Of a stretch of 64,000 bases of DNA, positions 1 through 9,662 are shown piece after piece. The stretch is from positions 54,818-118,817 of the forward strand of contig CAJJCT010000016.1 of assembly GCA_905182735.1 (NCBI GenBank). The letters run 5' to 3'. The position numbers and the translations under genes were made by a program. Within the stretch, counting starts at the first letter, position 1, and each line of letters opens with the position of its first letter. The notes beneath the pieces are model-generated. The model saw only the letters and a list, made by a program, of their open reading frames with translations. It was not told the DNA's origin and searched no databases. This DNA comes from Candidatus Marivariicella framensis (GTDB lineage Bacteria; Bacteroidota; Bacteroidia; Flavobacteriales; Flavobacteriaceae).

Positions 1-1
1 A

Positions 2-400
2 CTCCTTAAATCAGAGTCACCTTCCTATGATTGGGTTGGGTTTTATTTTGCTAATCATAAAGAAAAAGTCCTTATTCTTGAATCTTACGCAGGAAATCCT
101 ACAGATCATATAAAAATTCCTTTTGGAAAAGGTATCTGTGGTCAAGTTGCAGTTTCAAACAAAAATTTTATTGTTCCTAATGTATGCGATCAACAAAACT
201 ATATTTCATGTAATATTAATGTTAAGTCTGAAGTTGTAGTGCCAATATTTTTAAAAGGAAGTAATATTGGGCAAATTGATGTTGATTCAAATTCACTCAA
301 CTCTTTTAGCGAAAGAGATGTTAAATTATTAGAATCAGTGTGTGAATTAATCTCAGTAAAAATGAAAAAAAGTAAAATTACAATGTATGAATTCAATTAA
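2..400 (+). CDS. GAF-domain protein, free methionine-R-sulfoxide reductase-like (5' end missing)
   Basis: The reading frame is open from the left window edge and ends in TAA, so only the last 132 residues are visible. They include DWVGFYF, GKGICG, SEVVVPI and IDVDS, the pattern of the GAF fold used by free methionine-R-sulfoxide reductase (YebR/MsrC). That enzyme reduces free methionine-(R)-sulfoxide in the cytoplasm. Two of its three usual cysteines are visible, in GKGICG and NYISCN. The first cysteine of the family, about ten residues before GKGICG, is replaced here. The 3' end overlaps purH by 14 bp, so the two are probably co-transcribed. A plain GAF sensor protein remains possible. Confidence 0.75.
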   Translation, partial: LLKSESPSYDWVGFYFANHKEKVLILESYAGNPTDHIKIPFGKGICGQVAVSNKNFIVPNVCDQQNYISCNINVKSEVVVPIFLKGSNIGQIDVDSNSLNSFSERDVKLLESVCELISVKMKKSKITMYEFN

Positions 401-1910
401 AATATCTTCTGCCTTAATATCAGTCTATGACAAAAAAGGGTTAGAACCTATATTAGAAAATCTAATTAAAAGTGATGTTAAGATATATTCGACTGGAGGA
501 ACTGAAAAATATATTCGTTCACTTGGACATCCTGTAATCCCTGTTGAGGACATAACAAGTTACCCATCTATTTTGGGAGGAAGAGTCAAAACTTTACATC
601 CCAAAATATTTGGTGGTATTTTGAATAGACAAGATAGTAATTCTGATATTGAGGAATTAAAAAAATTTAATGTTCCACAGATTGATTTAGTAATTGTAGA
701 TCTTTATCCTTTCCAAGAAACAGTTAATTCTGGAGCAAATCAAGATGAAATAATCGAAAAAATTGATATTGGAGGGGTCGCTTTAATAAGAGCGGCAGCT
801 AAGAATTTCAAAAATGTTTTTTGTGTATCTAATAAGTCTAGTTATGGAAGCTTTCTCAAAATATTAAATGAAAGTAACTGTTATACTTCATTGGATGAAA
901 GAAAGTATTTTGCTTCTATGGCTTTCAACGTATCTTCTGACTATGACACAAGTATTTTCAAATACTTTAATAATGATGAAAAAGTTTTAAAAATAAGTGA
1001 GAATAGTCATAAAAAGCTTCGCTATGGCGAGAATCCACATCAGGAAGGTAGTTTTTATGGTAAACTAAATGAGTTAATCGAACAAATTAATGGTAAGGAA
1101 ATATCGTATAATAATTTGCTTGATATTGATTCAGCGATTCACCTAATGAATGAGTTTAAAGAATGTTTGCCGACTTTTGCAATTCTAAAACATAATAATG
1201 CTTGTGGTATAGCCACAAGGTTTGATTTGTTTAATGCTTATTCAGATGCTTTAGCAGGGGATCCTGTTTCTGCGTTTGGAGGCGTTTTAATTAGCAATAA
1301 GGAAATAGATGCCAAAACAGCTAAATTAATGAATGATTTGTTTTTTGAAGTTATTATAGCTCCTAGTTATAATTCAGAAGCACTAGAGACGCTTCAGACC
1401 AAAAAAAATAGAATAATTTTAATTCAAAAATATAGTTGTTTGCCAGAATCTAGTATTAGAACATGTTTAAATGGATTTCTGGTTCAGGATAAAGACCTAA
1501 AAACTGATAGTGAACAAATTTTAAAAAGTGTTACAAACACCTCACCAAGTGATAATAAAGTAGTAGATCTTATTTTTGCATCCAAAATATGTAAACATAC
1601 TAAGTCTAACACTATTGTTTTGGTGAAAAATCAACAATTATATTCCTCAGGAACTGGACAAACATCTAGGATAGATGCTCTAAAACAAGCAATAAATAAA
1701 GCTATTAATTTTGGATTTGATTTGTCAGGAGTAGTAATGGCAAGTGATGCTTTTCTCCCATTTCCTGATTGTGTTGAAATTGCAAATAATGCCGGTATTG
1801 ATTCAGTAATTCAACCAGGAGGATCAATAAAAGATGAATTATCAATTAATTATTGCAATGAAAATAATATGACAATGGTATTTACAGGAGTACGTCATTT
1901 TAAGCATTAA
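387..1910 (+). CDS. purH: Bifunctional AICAR formyltransferase / IMP cyclohydrolase
   Basis: PurH carries out the last two steps of de novo purine synthesis: formylation of AICAR with 10-formyl-THF and cyclisation to IMP. Its 507 residues match the family length. An MGS-like cyclohydrolase domain fills about residues 1-190 (STGGT near 35-39, GGRVKTLHP near 64-72). The formyltransferase domain follows, with the signature KLRYGENPHQ at 210-219 and the catalytic Lys-His pair in LKHNNACG (K268, H269). It starts inside the end of the GAF gene and is followed after 37 bp by mreB. A purH-mreB junction is common in flavobacteria. Confidence 0.97.
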   Translation: MNSIKISSALISVYDKKGLEPILENLIKSDVKIYSTGGTEKYIRSLGHPVIPVEDITSYPSILGGRVKTLHPKIFGGILNRQDSNSDIEELKKFNVPQIDLVIVDLYPFQETVNSGANQDEIIEKIDIGGVALIRAAAKNFKNVFCVSNKSSYGSFLKILNESNCYTSLDERKYFASMAFNVSSDYDTSIFKYFNNDEKVLKISENSHKKLRYGENPHQEGSFYGKLNELIEQINGKEISYNNLLDIDSAIHLMNEFKECLPTFAILKHNNACGIATRFDLFNAYSDALAGDPVSAFGGVLISNKEIDAKTAKLMNDLFFEVIIAPSYNSEALETLQTKKNRIILIQKYSCLPESSIRTCLNGFLVQDKDLKTDSEQILKSVTNTSPSDNKVVDLIFASKICKHTKSNTIVLVKNQQLYSSGTGQTSRIDALKQAINKAINFGFDLSGVVMASDAFLPFPDCVEIANNAGIDSVIQPGGSIKDELSINYCNENNMTMVFTGVRHFKH

Positions 1911-1947
1911 TTTATATACCTTTAAACTAATTAACTTAATCTAATCT

Positions 1948-2967
1948 ATGGGTTTTTTTACTGAAGAAATTGCAATTGATCTAGGCACAGCCAATACTCT
2001 TATTATTCATAATGATAAAGTAGTAGTCGATAGTCCATCGATTGTAGCCATAGACAGAACAACTAATAAAATTATTGCAATTGGAAAAGAAGCTAGCATG
2101 ATGCAGGGAAAAACTCATGAAAACATTAGAACAATCAGGCCTCTAAAAGATGGGGTTATTGCAGATTTTAATGCATCTGAGCAAATGATAAGTCAACTAA
2201 TTAAAAGTATTCCTAGTTTAAAAAATCGTTTTATAACTCCTTCTTTGAGGATGGTTATTTGTATTCCTTCAGGAATAACAGAAGTTGAAATGAGAGCAGT
2301 TAAAGAGTCAGCAGAAAGAGTTAATGGAAAAGAAGTGTATTTAATTCACGAACCAATGGCTGCTGCTATAGGTATTGGGATTGATATTATGCAACCCAAA
2401 GGGAATATGGTTGTTGATATTGGGGGAGGAACTACTGAAATTGCTGTAATTGCTTTATCCGGAATAGTTTGTGATAAATCTATTAAAATTGCTGGAGATG
2501 TTTTTACAAATGATATTGTTTACTATATGAGAAGCAAACATAATCTTTATGTCGGTGAACGTACAGCAGAAAAAATTAAAATAATGATTGGTGCTGTAAT
2601 AGAAGATCTTGAAAATCCTCCAGATGAAATGTCAGTTCAAGGAAGAGACCTTTTAACAGGAAAACCTAAGCAATCAATGATTTCTTACACTGAAATATCA
2701 AAAGCCCTAGATAAATCAATAATTAGAATAGAAGACGCTATTATGGAAGCTTTAGCTCAAACTCCTCCAGAATTAGCAGCTGACATTTACAATACGGGCA
2801 TTTATCTTGCGGGTGGAGGGGCACTTCTTCGAGGTTTAGATAAAAGATTGTCTAGAAAAACTGACCTACCTGTATACGTTGCAGAAGATCCACTACAAGC
2901 TGTGGTTAGGGGTACTGGAATCGCTTTAAAAAATCTTGATATATACAAAACAGTATTGATTAAATAA
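1948..2967 (+). CDS. mreB: Rod shape-determining protein MreB
   Basis: MreB is a cytoplasmic actin homologue whose filaments guide the elongation machinery for lateral wall growth. At 339 residues it is of normal length. The actin-fold phosphate loops are visible: IAIDLGTANT near the N-terminus and VVDIGGGTTEIAV near residues 155-167. The C-terminal nucleotide contact is YLAGGGALLRGL. It is the first gene of an mreBCD-mrdA-rodA run with short gaps or overlaps, which indicates one transcriptional unit. Confidence 0.97.
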   Translation: MGFFTEEIAIDLGTANTLIIHNDKVVVDSPSIVAIDRTTNKIIAIGKEASMMQGKTHENIRTIRPLKDGVIADFNASEQMISQLIKSIPSLKNRFITPSLRMVICIPSGITEVEMRAVKESAERVNGKEVYLIHEPMAAAIGIGIDIMQPKGNMVVDIGGGTTEIAVIALSGIVCDKSIKIAGDVFTNDIVYYMRSKHNLYVGERTAEKIKIMIGAVIEDLENPPDEMSVQGRDLLTGKPKQSMISYTEISKALDKSIIRIEDAIMEALAQTPPELAADIYNTGIYLAGGGALLRGLDKRLSRKTDLPVYVAEDPLQAVVRGTGIALKNLDIYKTVLIK

Positions 2968-2971
2968 TGTA

Positions 2972-3763
2972 ATGCAACAAATTATCAATGCGCTTATAAA
3001 GAACAAAGTATTTATTCTTTTTTTAGCTCTATTGCTTTTTTCATTTAAGTTCATTAGTAATAGGAGTTTTTATCATCATTCTAAATTTGATAAAATAGCA
3101 ATTGGACTTACTGGTGGAATCTTTAATATAAAACATTCAGTAAATGAATACTTTAATCTAAAGAAAATAAATAATGAGCTTTTAATTGAAAATAAAAAGC
3201 TTCTTAAACGTGAAATTAATAAGAATGAAAATAAGCTTTTCAATAAATCAAATATTCCTTTTGATGTGTTTCAAGCAAAAGTTATAAAAAATAGCATCAA
3301 ATCATCTAGAAATTATTTAATAGTTAACAAAGGGACAAAAGACAGTATAACAAGAGAAATGGGTGTAATATCATCTAAAGGAATTATAGGAATAATTTAT
3401 AAAGTTTCTGAAAATTATTCTAGTGTTATTTCTATTTTAAATAGAGATTTACAAATAAATGCGAAATTTAAAAAAAATAATGCTTTTGGATCATTAAACT
3501 GGAATGGTATAAACACTAATAAAGTTAAACTTAGTGATATTCCAGTGATTAATGATGTGAAAATTGGAGACTCTATTGTCACTGGAGGTATGTCAACATA
3601 TTTTCCCGATGGTATTCTAATTGGAGTTGTTAGTGATTATGAAATTGATCTAGGAAGAGGATACTATGAAATTGACGTGGAATTGAATAATATAATAGGA
3701 AATGAAATAAATGTATTTATTTTGAAAAATAAATATCAAGCAAAGATTAAAAGTCTAGAATAA
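2972..3763 (+). CDS. mreC: Rod shape-determining protein MreC
   Basis: MreC is a bitopic membrane protein that links cytoplasmic MreB to the periplasmic synthases PBP2 and RodA. The 263-residue product has one transmembrane helix at about residues 12-27. A charged coiled-coil stretch follows (about 60-90, many Lys, Glu, Asn). A beta-rich periplasmic domain completes it, with the family motifs NKGTKD, GVISSKGIIGI and SIVTGGMSTYFPDGILIGVV. The gene begins 4 bp after mreB and its stop overlaps the mreD start by one base. Confidence 0.93.
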   Translation: MQQIINALIKNKVFILFLALLLFSFKFISNRSFYHHSKFDKIAIGLTGGIFNIKHSVNEYFNLKKINNELLIENKKLLKREINKNENKLFNKSNIPFDVFQAKVIKNSIKSSRNYLIVNKGTKDSITREMGVISSKGIIGIIYKVSENYSSVISILNRDLQINAKFKKNNAFGSLNWNGINTNKVKLSDIPVINDVKIGDSIVTGGMSTYFPDGILIGVVSDYEIDLGRGYYEIDVELNNIIGNEINVFILKNKYQAKIKSLE

Positions 3764-4263
3764 TGTTACATGAAAATATAAAATTAGTAAAATATTTTAT
3801 TTTAGGAGTATTACTTCAGGTTTTGGTTTTTGAGTCATGGAATTTTCTTGGATTTATAGACCCTATATTCTATATAATATTTATTCTTATATATAAGTTT
3901 GACGGATCTCAAATACAATTTATTTTATTAAGCTTCACTTTAGGGCTAGTTATAGATTTACTAACTCAGAATCCTGGTTCAAACACAATTTCATGTATTG
4001 TAATAAGTTACATAAGACCTTTTTTGATTAACTTCTCATTTGGAGTTAATGCTGACATATCAAATGGAATGGTAAGTGGAACTAGACTTGAAAACAGAAT
4101 TTTATTTGTAGGATTAATTATTTTTATTCATCATCTAGTTTATTTCTCAGTTTCTTATTTTAGTTTTTCAGCATACATTGATATTTTAAAAAATACAATC
4201 CTAACAGGTCTATTAACTTCAATTTTAATTGCAATTACCCTAGGTTTTATCTCTAAAAGATGA
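3763..4263 (+). CDS. mreD: Rod shape-determining protein MreD
   Basis: MreD is a small polytopic inner-membrane partner of MreC. The 166-residue product is almost entirely hydrophobic, with about five predicted helices and little charge. MreD diverges strongly in sequence, so the call rests on size, hydrophobicity and its fixed place between mreC and the PBP2 gene. It overlaps mreC by one base and mrdA by 4 bp (ATGA), typical of translational coupling. Confidence 0.85.
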   Translation: MLHENIKLVKYFILGVLLQVLVFESWNFLGFIDPIFYIIFILIYKFDGSQIQFILLSFTLGLVIDLLTQNPGSNTISCIVISYIRPFLINFSFGVNADISNGMVSGTRLENRILFVGLIIFIHHLVYFSVSYFSFSAYIDILKNTILTGLLTSILIAITLGFISKR

Positions 4264-6122
4264 CACGAAATTACTTTTTACAAACTTTTACTTTTATCAT
4301 AGCACTTGCTTTTACTGCAAAACTTATTGAACTTCAGTTAATTAGTTCAAATTATAAATCACTATCAGAAAATAACGCTGTGCTAGAGAGTCCAGTTTTT
4401 CCAGAAAGAGGCTTTGTTTACGATAGAAATAATAAAGTTTTGGTTGCTAATCAACCTGGATATGATTTAATGGTTATTCCTGAAAGCACAACAAAATTTG
4501 ACACATTAGAGTTAAGTTCTTTATTAAATTTAAGTATTGAGAGGTTTAATTTAAAAATCAGAAAAGCAATACGATATTCTATTAAAATTCCATCAATAAT
4601 TTCTAGTGAGATTTCAAAAGAAACACATGCTATTATTCAAGAAAAATTATGGAAATATCCTGGGTTTTATTTACAAAAAAAATCAATTAGAAAATACTAT
4701 TACAAGGTGGGATCAAACATTCTTGGCTATATAAGTGAAGTGAATGAAAATGATATGTTAATGGATTCTTATTATCAATCGGGAGAACTTCTAGGAAGGC
4801 AGGGAATAGAAAAATATTATGAAAAAATTTTAAGAGGTGAAAAAGGAAAGGCTTTTTATCAAAAGGATAGGTACAATCGAATTATAGGACCTTACGAAGA
4901 TGGAAAGTTTGATATAGCTCCAATTCCAGCAAATAATATTAATTTAACCATAGATATTGAACTTCAAAAATACGGAGAAGCACTTTTGAAAAATAAAAGA
5001 GGTGGAATTGTCGCAATTGAACCTGAGACAGGGGAGATTTTAGCACTTATCTCTTCTCCTGGCTATGATCCAAATTTATTAGTTGGTAAAGAAAGATCTT
5101 CAAACTACAGAAAGCTTGCAAATGACACCATTTCAAAACCTTTATTCGATAGAGGCTTACAGGCTCAATACTCTCCAGGCTCTCCTTTCAAGGTTTTAAA
5201 TGCTCTTATAGCTCTTCAGGAGGGAGTTATAAATAAAGAGACTAAATTCACTTGTAATAAAGGTCATTTCTATGCTAGAGGTGCTTTTATGGAATGTCAC
5301 TGTAAAATTGGTACAAAAAATAATCTTACAAGTGCAATCTATAAATCATGTAATACCTATTTTGCAAATACCTATAAAAATATAATTAATTCAAAAGACT
5401 CTCCAAGTGATGGATTAAATAATTGGAAAAATCATCTTTCTAGTTTTGGTCTAGGTAAATATTTAGGATATGACCTGGCTACGGGTCAACCAGGATTTAT
5501 TCCAGACGCCAACTATTATAACAAATGGTATAAAAAAGGAGGATGGAAAGCCCCAACTATAATCTCTAATTCAATAGGTCAAGGTGAAATATTAACTACT
5601 CCTATTCAAATGGCAAATTTCACAGCAGCTATAGCAAATCGAGGTTTTTATATCACTCCCCACTTTATAAAATCAATAAATGGAGATAAGAAAACTAAGA
5701 AATTTGAAAAAAAAAGAACAACAATAGATTCAATTTATTTTGAACCAGTAATTGATGGAATGGAAAAAGTGATTCAAAATGGAACTGCTAAAATTGCAAG
5801 AATTAAAGGAATTGAGGTGTGCGGTAAAACAGGAACAATTGAGAATTTTATTAGATTGAATGGAAAGAAAACACAATTAACAGATCATTCAATGTTTATT
5901 GCTTTTGCTCCAAAAGACAATCCTAAAATTGCTTTAGCTGTTTTCGTAGAAAATGGATATTGGGGATCAAGATGGGCTGCACCTATTGCTAGTCTTATGA
6001 TAGAAAAATATATAAATAAAAATATTAAAAAAAAGTGGCTGGAGAACCGAATGTTAAATGGAGGTCTTAATGATGAATATTTTAAGCCTCTTTCAGGAAA
6101 ACCATTCAGAATAAATGAATAA
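4260..6122 (+). CDS. mrdA: Penicillin-binding protein 2 (elongation transpeptidase)
   Basis: PBP2 is the monofunctional transpeptidase that cross-links new peptidoglycan during elongation, paired with RodA. The 620-residue protein has an N-terminal membrane anchor and a dimerisation domain (FPERGFVYDRN). The transpeptidase domain shows all three motifs: SxxK as SPFK (Ser308, Lys311), SxN as SCN in YKSCNTYF, and KTG as CGKTGT (Lys523). The SxxK loop reads PGSPFK where many PBP2 proteins have PGSTFK. It overlaps mreD by 4 bp and rodA by 8 bp. Confidence 0.95.
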   Translation: MTRNYFLQTFTFIIALAFTAKLIELQLISSNYKSLSENNAVLESPVFPERGFVYDRNNKVLVANQPGYDLMVIPESTTKFDTLELSSLLNLSIERFNLKIRKAIRYSIKIPSIISSEISKETHAIIQEKLWKYPGFYLQKKSIRKYYYKVGSNILGYISEVNENDMLMDSYYQSGELLGRQGIEKYYEKILRGEKGKAFYQKDRYNRIIGPYEDGKFDIAPIPANNINLTIDIELQKYGEALLKNKRGGIVAIEPETGEILALISSPGYDPNLLVGKERSSNYRKLANDTISKPLFDRGLQAQYSPGSPFKVLNALIALQEGVINKETKFTCNKGHFYARGAFMECHCKIGTKNNLTSAIYKSCNTYFANTYKNIINSKDSPSDGLNNWKNHLSSFGLGKYLGYDLATGQPGFIPDANYYNKWYKKGGWKAPTIISNSIGQGEILTTPIQMANFTAAIANRGFYITPHFIKSINGDKKTKKFEKKRTTIDSIYFEPVIDGMEKVIQNGTAKIARIKGIEVCGKTGTIENFIRLNGKKTQLTDHSMFIAFAPKDNPKIALAVFVENGYWGSRWAAPIASLMIEKYINKNIKKKWLENRMLNGGLNDEYFKPLSGKPFRINE

Positions 6123-7368
6123 AACACTCATATATCGTATTGATTGGATAATTATTTTTTGCTATTTAATACTTGTCGTTTTTGGACTTATTAACATTTA
6201 TTCTTCCACCTATGATAATGAGACCTCAAGTAATTTAAATAGTTTAATTGGCAAACAAATTATATTTCTTTTAATAAGTATCTCTTTTGGAATTTTTATT
6301 TTAGGAATTCGAACTCGGTTTTTTCAGCAATTTTCATTTATAATATATATGATAAGTCTTTTGTCTTTAATTGGACTTTTTATTTTTGGCCAAACCGTTA
6401 ATGGTGCAAACTCATGGTATTTTTTGGGAGGAATTAGCGTTCAACCATCTGAATTTGCAAAAATCGCTACTACCTTTATGATTGCAAAACACTTAAGTGG
6501 TTTTCAAACAAATATTAAAAATAAAAAATCTTTAATCATGGGAGTATTTATTATCTTACTACCAGTATCTTTAATTATCATGCAACCTGATCCAGGTTCT
6601 GCCATCATTTTTTGTTCTTTTTTTTTAATTTTTTTTAGAGAAGGCTTATCCTTCAATTATTTAATTCTGACATTTTCGGCTATAGGTTTATTTTTAGTTA
6701 CTCTTTTAGCTCCAATAAATTTTATAATTTATTCTATTGTATTAATTAGTCTATTTTTTATTTTTTATATAAAAAATAAAAATCCTAAATCAAAAATTTT
6801 TCCAACTATATTAATAGGAATTTCTTCTATAGTGTTTATACTTTCAGTAAATTTTATATTCTATTCAGTATTTGAGCAGCGTCATCGTGATAGGTTTAAT
6901 ATAATGCTTGGAATAATTGAAGACACAAAAGGACTTGGGTACAATGTCAATCAATCGAAAATAGCTATAGGTTCGGGAGGATTAACTGGAAAAGGATTTT
7001 TACAAGGCACACAGACAAAAGGTAATTTTGTTCCAGAACAACAAACAGATTATATTTTTAGTACCGTTGGTGAAGAATGGGGTTTTCTTGGTAGTTTTGG
7101 ATTAATAACTGTTTTTGTAGTCCTAATTATTCGAATGCTTAATCAGGCAGAAAAACAAACAAATATATTTAGGAGAACTTTTATTTACGGTATTTCTTCC
7201 TTGATTTTCACACACTTTGTAATAAACATAGGAATGTCACTTGGCTTATTACCTAGTATCGGGATACCCCTGCCTTTTATAAGTTATGGAGGCTCAAGTC
7301 TTTTAACTTTTAGTTTATTAATTTTTATTTATTTGAATTTTGACTCAAACAGGCTAAATGATTGGTAA
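6115..7368 (+). CDS. rodA: Rod shape-determining protein RodA (SEDS glycosyltransferase)
   Basis: RodA is the SEDS-family polymerase that extends glycan strands from lipid II. The 417-residue protein has about ten hydrophobic helices. SEDS motifs present include QPSEFAK (about 104-110), QPDPGSA, a long extracytoplasmic loop with GSGGLTGKG, PEQQTDYIFSTVGEEWGFLG with its conserved acidic residue, and a C-terminal PFISYGGSS. It overlaps the end of mrdA by 8 bp and closes the shape operon. The gene beyond it is convergent. Confidence 0.95.
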   Translation: MNKTLIYRIDWIIIFCYLILVVFGLINIYSSTYDNETSSNLNSLIGKQIIFLLISISFGIFILGIRTRFFQQFSFIIYMISLLSLIGLFIFGQTVNGANSWYFLGGISVQPSEFAKIATTFMIAKHLSGFQTNIKNKKSLIMGVFIILLPVSLIIMQPDPGSAIIFCSFFLIFFREGLSFNYLILTFSAIGLFLVTLLAPINFIIYSIVLISLFFIFYIKNKNPKSKIFPTILIGISSIVFILSVNFIFYSVFEQRHRDRFNIMLGIIEDTKGLGYNVNQSKIAIGSGGLTGKGFLQGTQTKGNFVPEQQTDYIFSTVGEEWGFLGSFGLITVFVVLIIRMLNQAEKQTNIFRRTFIYGISSLIFTHFVINIGMSLGLLPSIGIPLPFISYGGSSLLTFSLLIFIYLNFDSNRLNDW

Positions 7369-7398
7369 AATCAAATTATTAAAATTTCTAATCATTTA
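7355..7398. terminator. Possible terminator between convergent rodA and prc
   Basis: A perfect 9-bp inverted repeat (TAAATGATT at 7355-7363, AATCATTTA at 7390-7398) spans the ends of both genes. On the plus strand it is followed by AATTTTAC and a run of T. The loop is long (26 bases) and the stem AT-only, so this is weak evidence. Confidence 0.25.
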
Positions 7399-9526
7399 AT
7401 TTTACTTTTTTTTGACTAAGAGAAATCTTTTCATTAAAGTTTTGATTTAAATCATTTAAAATGTTTACCGCCTCTTCAATATACATGTCTTTTTTTAATC
7501 CCTTTACCCACCTATCACGTCTATCTTTCAGGTCTTTTGTAGAGCTAATTAATTCGAATGAATCTGGAACCCATTTAATTGATAATCCAGAATTAAAGTC
7601 TTCTAAAACTTTAAAACGATCAGAATAGGATTTGTCTTTATCTCTTTCACTAATATAGCTTTCATAGTCTAAATCATAATTAAAGTCATTTTGTTTAAGC
7701 TTAATCCATTCTCCTTGTTCCAGAATTAATTTAATCAAAGGATTATTCTTGATTCGATCTTTACTTTTTGATATTATATAATTATACTGAATGTTTTTGT
7801 TCCAAGATGAGTAGTTTGCCGGACTTATTCTATCCCAAGCTAATGGATTTGACTGATCTTTTTCTCCAATCTCAATAGAGTTATATCTACTTGGAAAAAC
7901 TATATCACTTTTTACACCTTCAAGCTGTGTAGATCCCCCATTTATTCTATAAAACTTATCTGTTGTCATTTTTAAAGCTCCTAAATCTCCATATTGATTT
8001 ACACTAATTATTCTATTTAAATCAATCACATTTTGAACAGTTCCCTTTCCATAGGTTTGATTACTTCCTAATATAATCGCTCTACGATAGTCTTGAAGAG
8101 CAGCAGCTAAAATTTCAGAGGCAGAGGCAGAAAACTCATTAACTAAAACAACTAAAGGTCCATCCCATATTAAAGATGGGTCAGTATCTTCTAGAACTTC
8201 TTTTCTTCCTCCAGTACTTTTAACTTGAACGACTGGACCCTTTTCAATAAAATACCCAGTCATGTCTACAACTGTTTTTAGGGATCCCCCTCCATTATTT
8301 CTTAAATCAATAACTATTCCGTCTACAGAACTACTTTTAAATTGTTCTAGTACTTTTTTTACATCAGTAGCGGCATTTCGTTCTCCATAATCTTTAAAAT
8401 CGACATAAAATTTTGGCAATTCAATTAGCCCATATTTCTTTTGATCTTTATTTATTATTGCACTTTTTGCATATGATTCTTCCAAAATAACCACATCTCT
8501 TTCAATAGTTACATCCTCAACAACTCCATTGACTCTTTTTATAGTTAAGATTACATTTGTTCCTTTCGGGCCTTTTATTAGTTTTATGGAATCATCCAAT
8601 CTCATTCCAGATATATCAATCGGTTCTTCATTGGGTTGAGCAACCATTAAAATTTCATCACCCGCTTGTAATAAGTCATTTTTCCAAACAGGTCCTCCTG
8701 ATATAACTTCAACAATCTTCACTTTTTCTTGTCTTTTAGATAAGCGTGCCCCAATACCTTCAAACTTACCAGACATATTTGTATCAAATAATTCTTTTTC
8801 TTTAGGAGGAAAATAATATGTATGAGGATCAAATTCTGTAACAACAGAATTAACGAATAGACTAAAATAATCTTTACGGACTACTTCACCTACCATTTCA
8901 AAGTAATCATCTATATTTTGGAGTGTTAAAAGTCTTGCTTCTTTCTCAAGAATGATCTCAGGCTTTATTAGATAAGATGAATCTTTATCTTTTTTTGATA
9001 ACTCCTGTTCTTTTTTGGTCACAAAACGATCAAGAGTTGAAAGTTTAAACCTTTTTCTCCATCTTTCTTTTAATTCAGATAAATTCTTTGCATATGGGGT
9101 TTCTTTAAAATTTAATGATGTAGACTCCTTTACTGAAAAATCAAAAGGCTTTTCCAATAAACTAGGATAGAAATCCCTCACTTGCTCAATCCGAATTTCA
9201 GATTGATCATACGTTAGATTGAAAAAATCAATTTTAGCTGACTTTAATTGATCATCAATTTCTGTCTTATACCTACTGAAATTATTAATATCTGATTTTA
9301 AAAAAAACCTATGTTGTCCGTCTAGAGTTTCCAAATATGAATTAAAAACATTTTTAGAAAAATCGTCATTCATTTCCTTAGGATTATAGTGACCTTTATC
9401 TATTACATAGGATATTATCTCAATCAATAATTTGTCTTTGTCAGAAGTATTAAAATTAGGAAGAGAGGATCCATATAAAATATTAATTATAAAAATAAAA
9501 GAAAATACAAAATCAAAAATTCGCAT
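7388..9526 (-). CDS. prc: Carboxy-terminal processing (tail-specific) protease, S41 family
   Basis: Prc/Tsp is a periplasmic serine protease that trims or degrades proteins by their C-termini and regulates peptidoglycan hydrolases in other bacteria. The 712-residue length matches the long Prc type. An N-terminal signal peptide is followed by a helical domain, a PDZ domain (FEGIGARL, GGPVWKNDLLQAGDEIL) and the S41 core with LRNNGGG. The catalytic Ser lies in NEFSASASEI and the catalytic Lys in YGKGTVQ, 26 residues apart. The C-terminal Lys/Asp-rich region corresponds to the Tsp C-terminal domain. It stands alone on the minus strand, divergent from surE. Confidence 0.93.
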   Translation of the reverse strand: MRIFDFVFSFIFIINILYGSSLPNFNTSDKDKLLIEIISYVIDKGHYNPKEMNDDFSKNVFNSYLETLDGQHRFFLKSDINNFSRYKTEIDDQLKSAKIDFFNLTYDQSEIRIEQVRDFYPSLLEKPFDFSVKESTSLNFKETPYAKNLSELKERWRKRFKLSTLDRFVTKKEQELSKKDKDSSYLIKPEIILEKEARLLTLQNIDDYFEMVGEVVRKDYFSLFVNSVVTEFDPHTYYFPPKEKELFDTNMSGKFEGIGARLSKRQEKVKIVEVISGGPVWKNDLLQAGDEILMVAQPNEEPIDISGMRLDDSIKLIKGPKGTNVILTIKRVNGVVEDVTIERDVVILEESYAKSAIINKDQKKYGLIELPKFYVDFKDYGERNAATDVKKVLEQFKSSSVDGIVIDLRNNGGGSLKTVVDMTGYFIEKGPVVQVKSTGGRKEVLEDTDPSLIWDGPLVVLVNEFSASASEILAAALQDYRRAIILGSNQTYGKGTVQNVIDLNRIISVNQYGDLGALKMTTDKFYRINGGSTQLEGVKSDIVFPSRYNSIEIGEKDQSNPLAWDRISPANYSSWNKNIQYNYIISKSKDRIKNNPLIKLILEQGEWIKLKQNDFNYDLDYESYISERDKDKSYSDRFKVLEDFNSGLSIKWVPDSFELISSTKDLKDRRDRWVKGLKKDMYIEEAVNILNDLNQNFNEKISLSQKKVKLND

Positions 9527-9662
9527 GTAAGGATTATAAATTAGACTATAAAAGTAGCTAAAATGGTATATCTTATAGCTTCTTAAGACAAAAGTTTTTG
9601 TTAAAATAATTCTATCATTTAAGACCTTAAAATTTTAGTAATTTTACATCAAAATAAAATAA

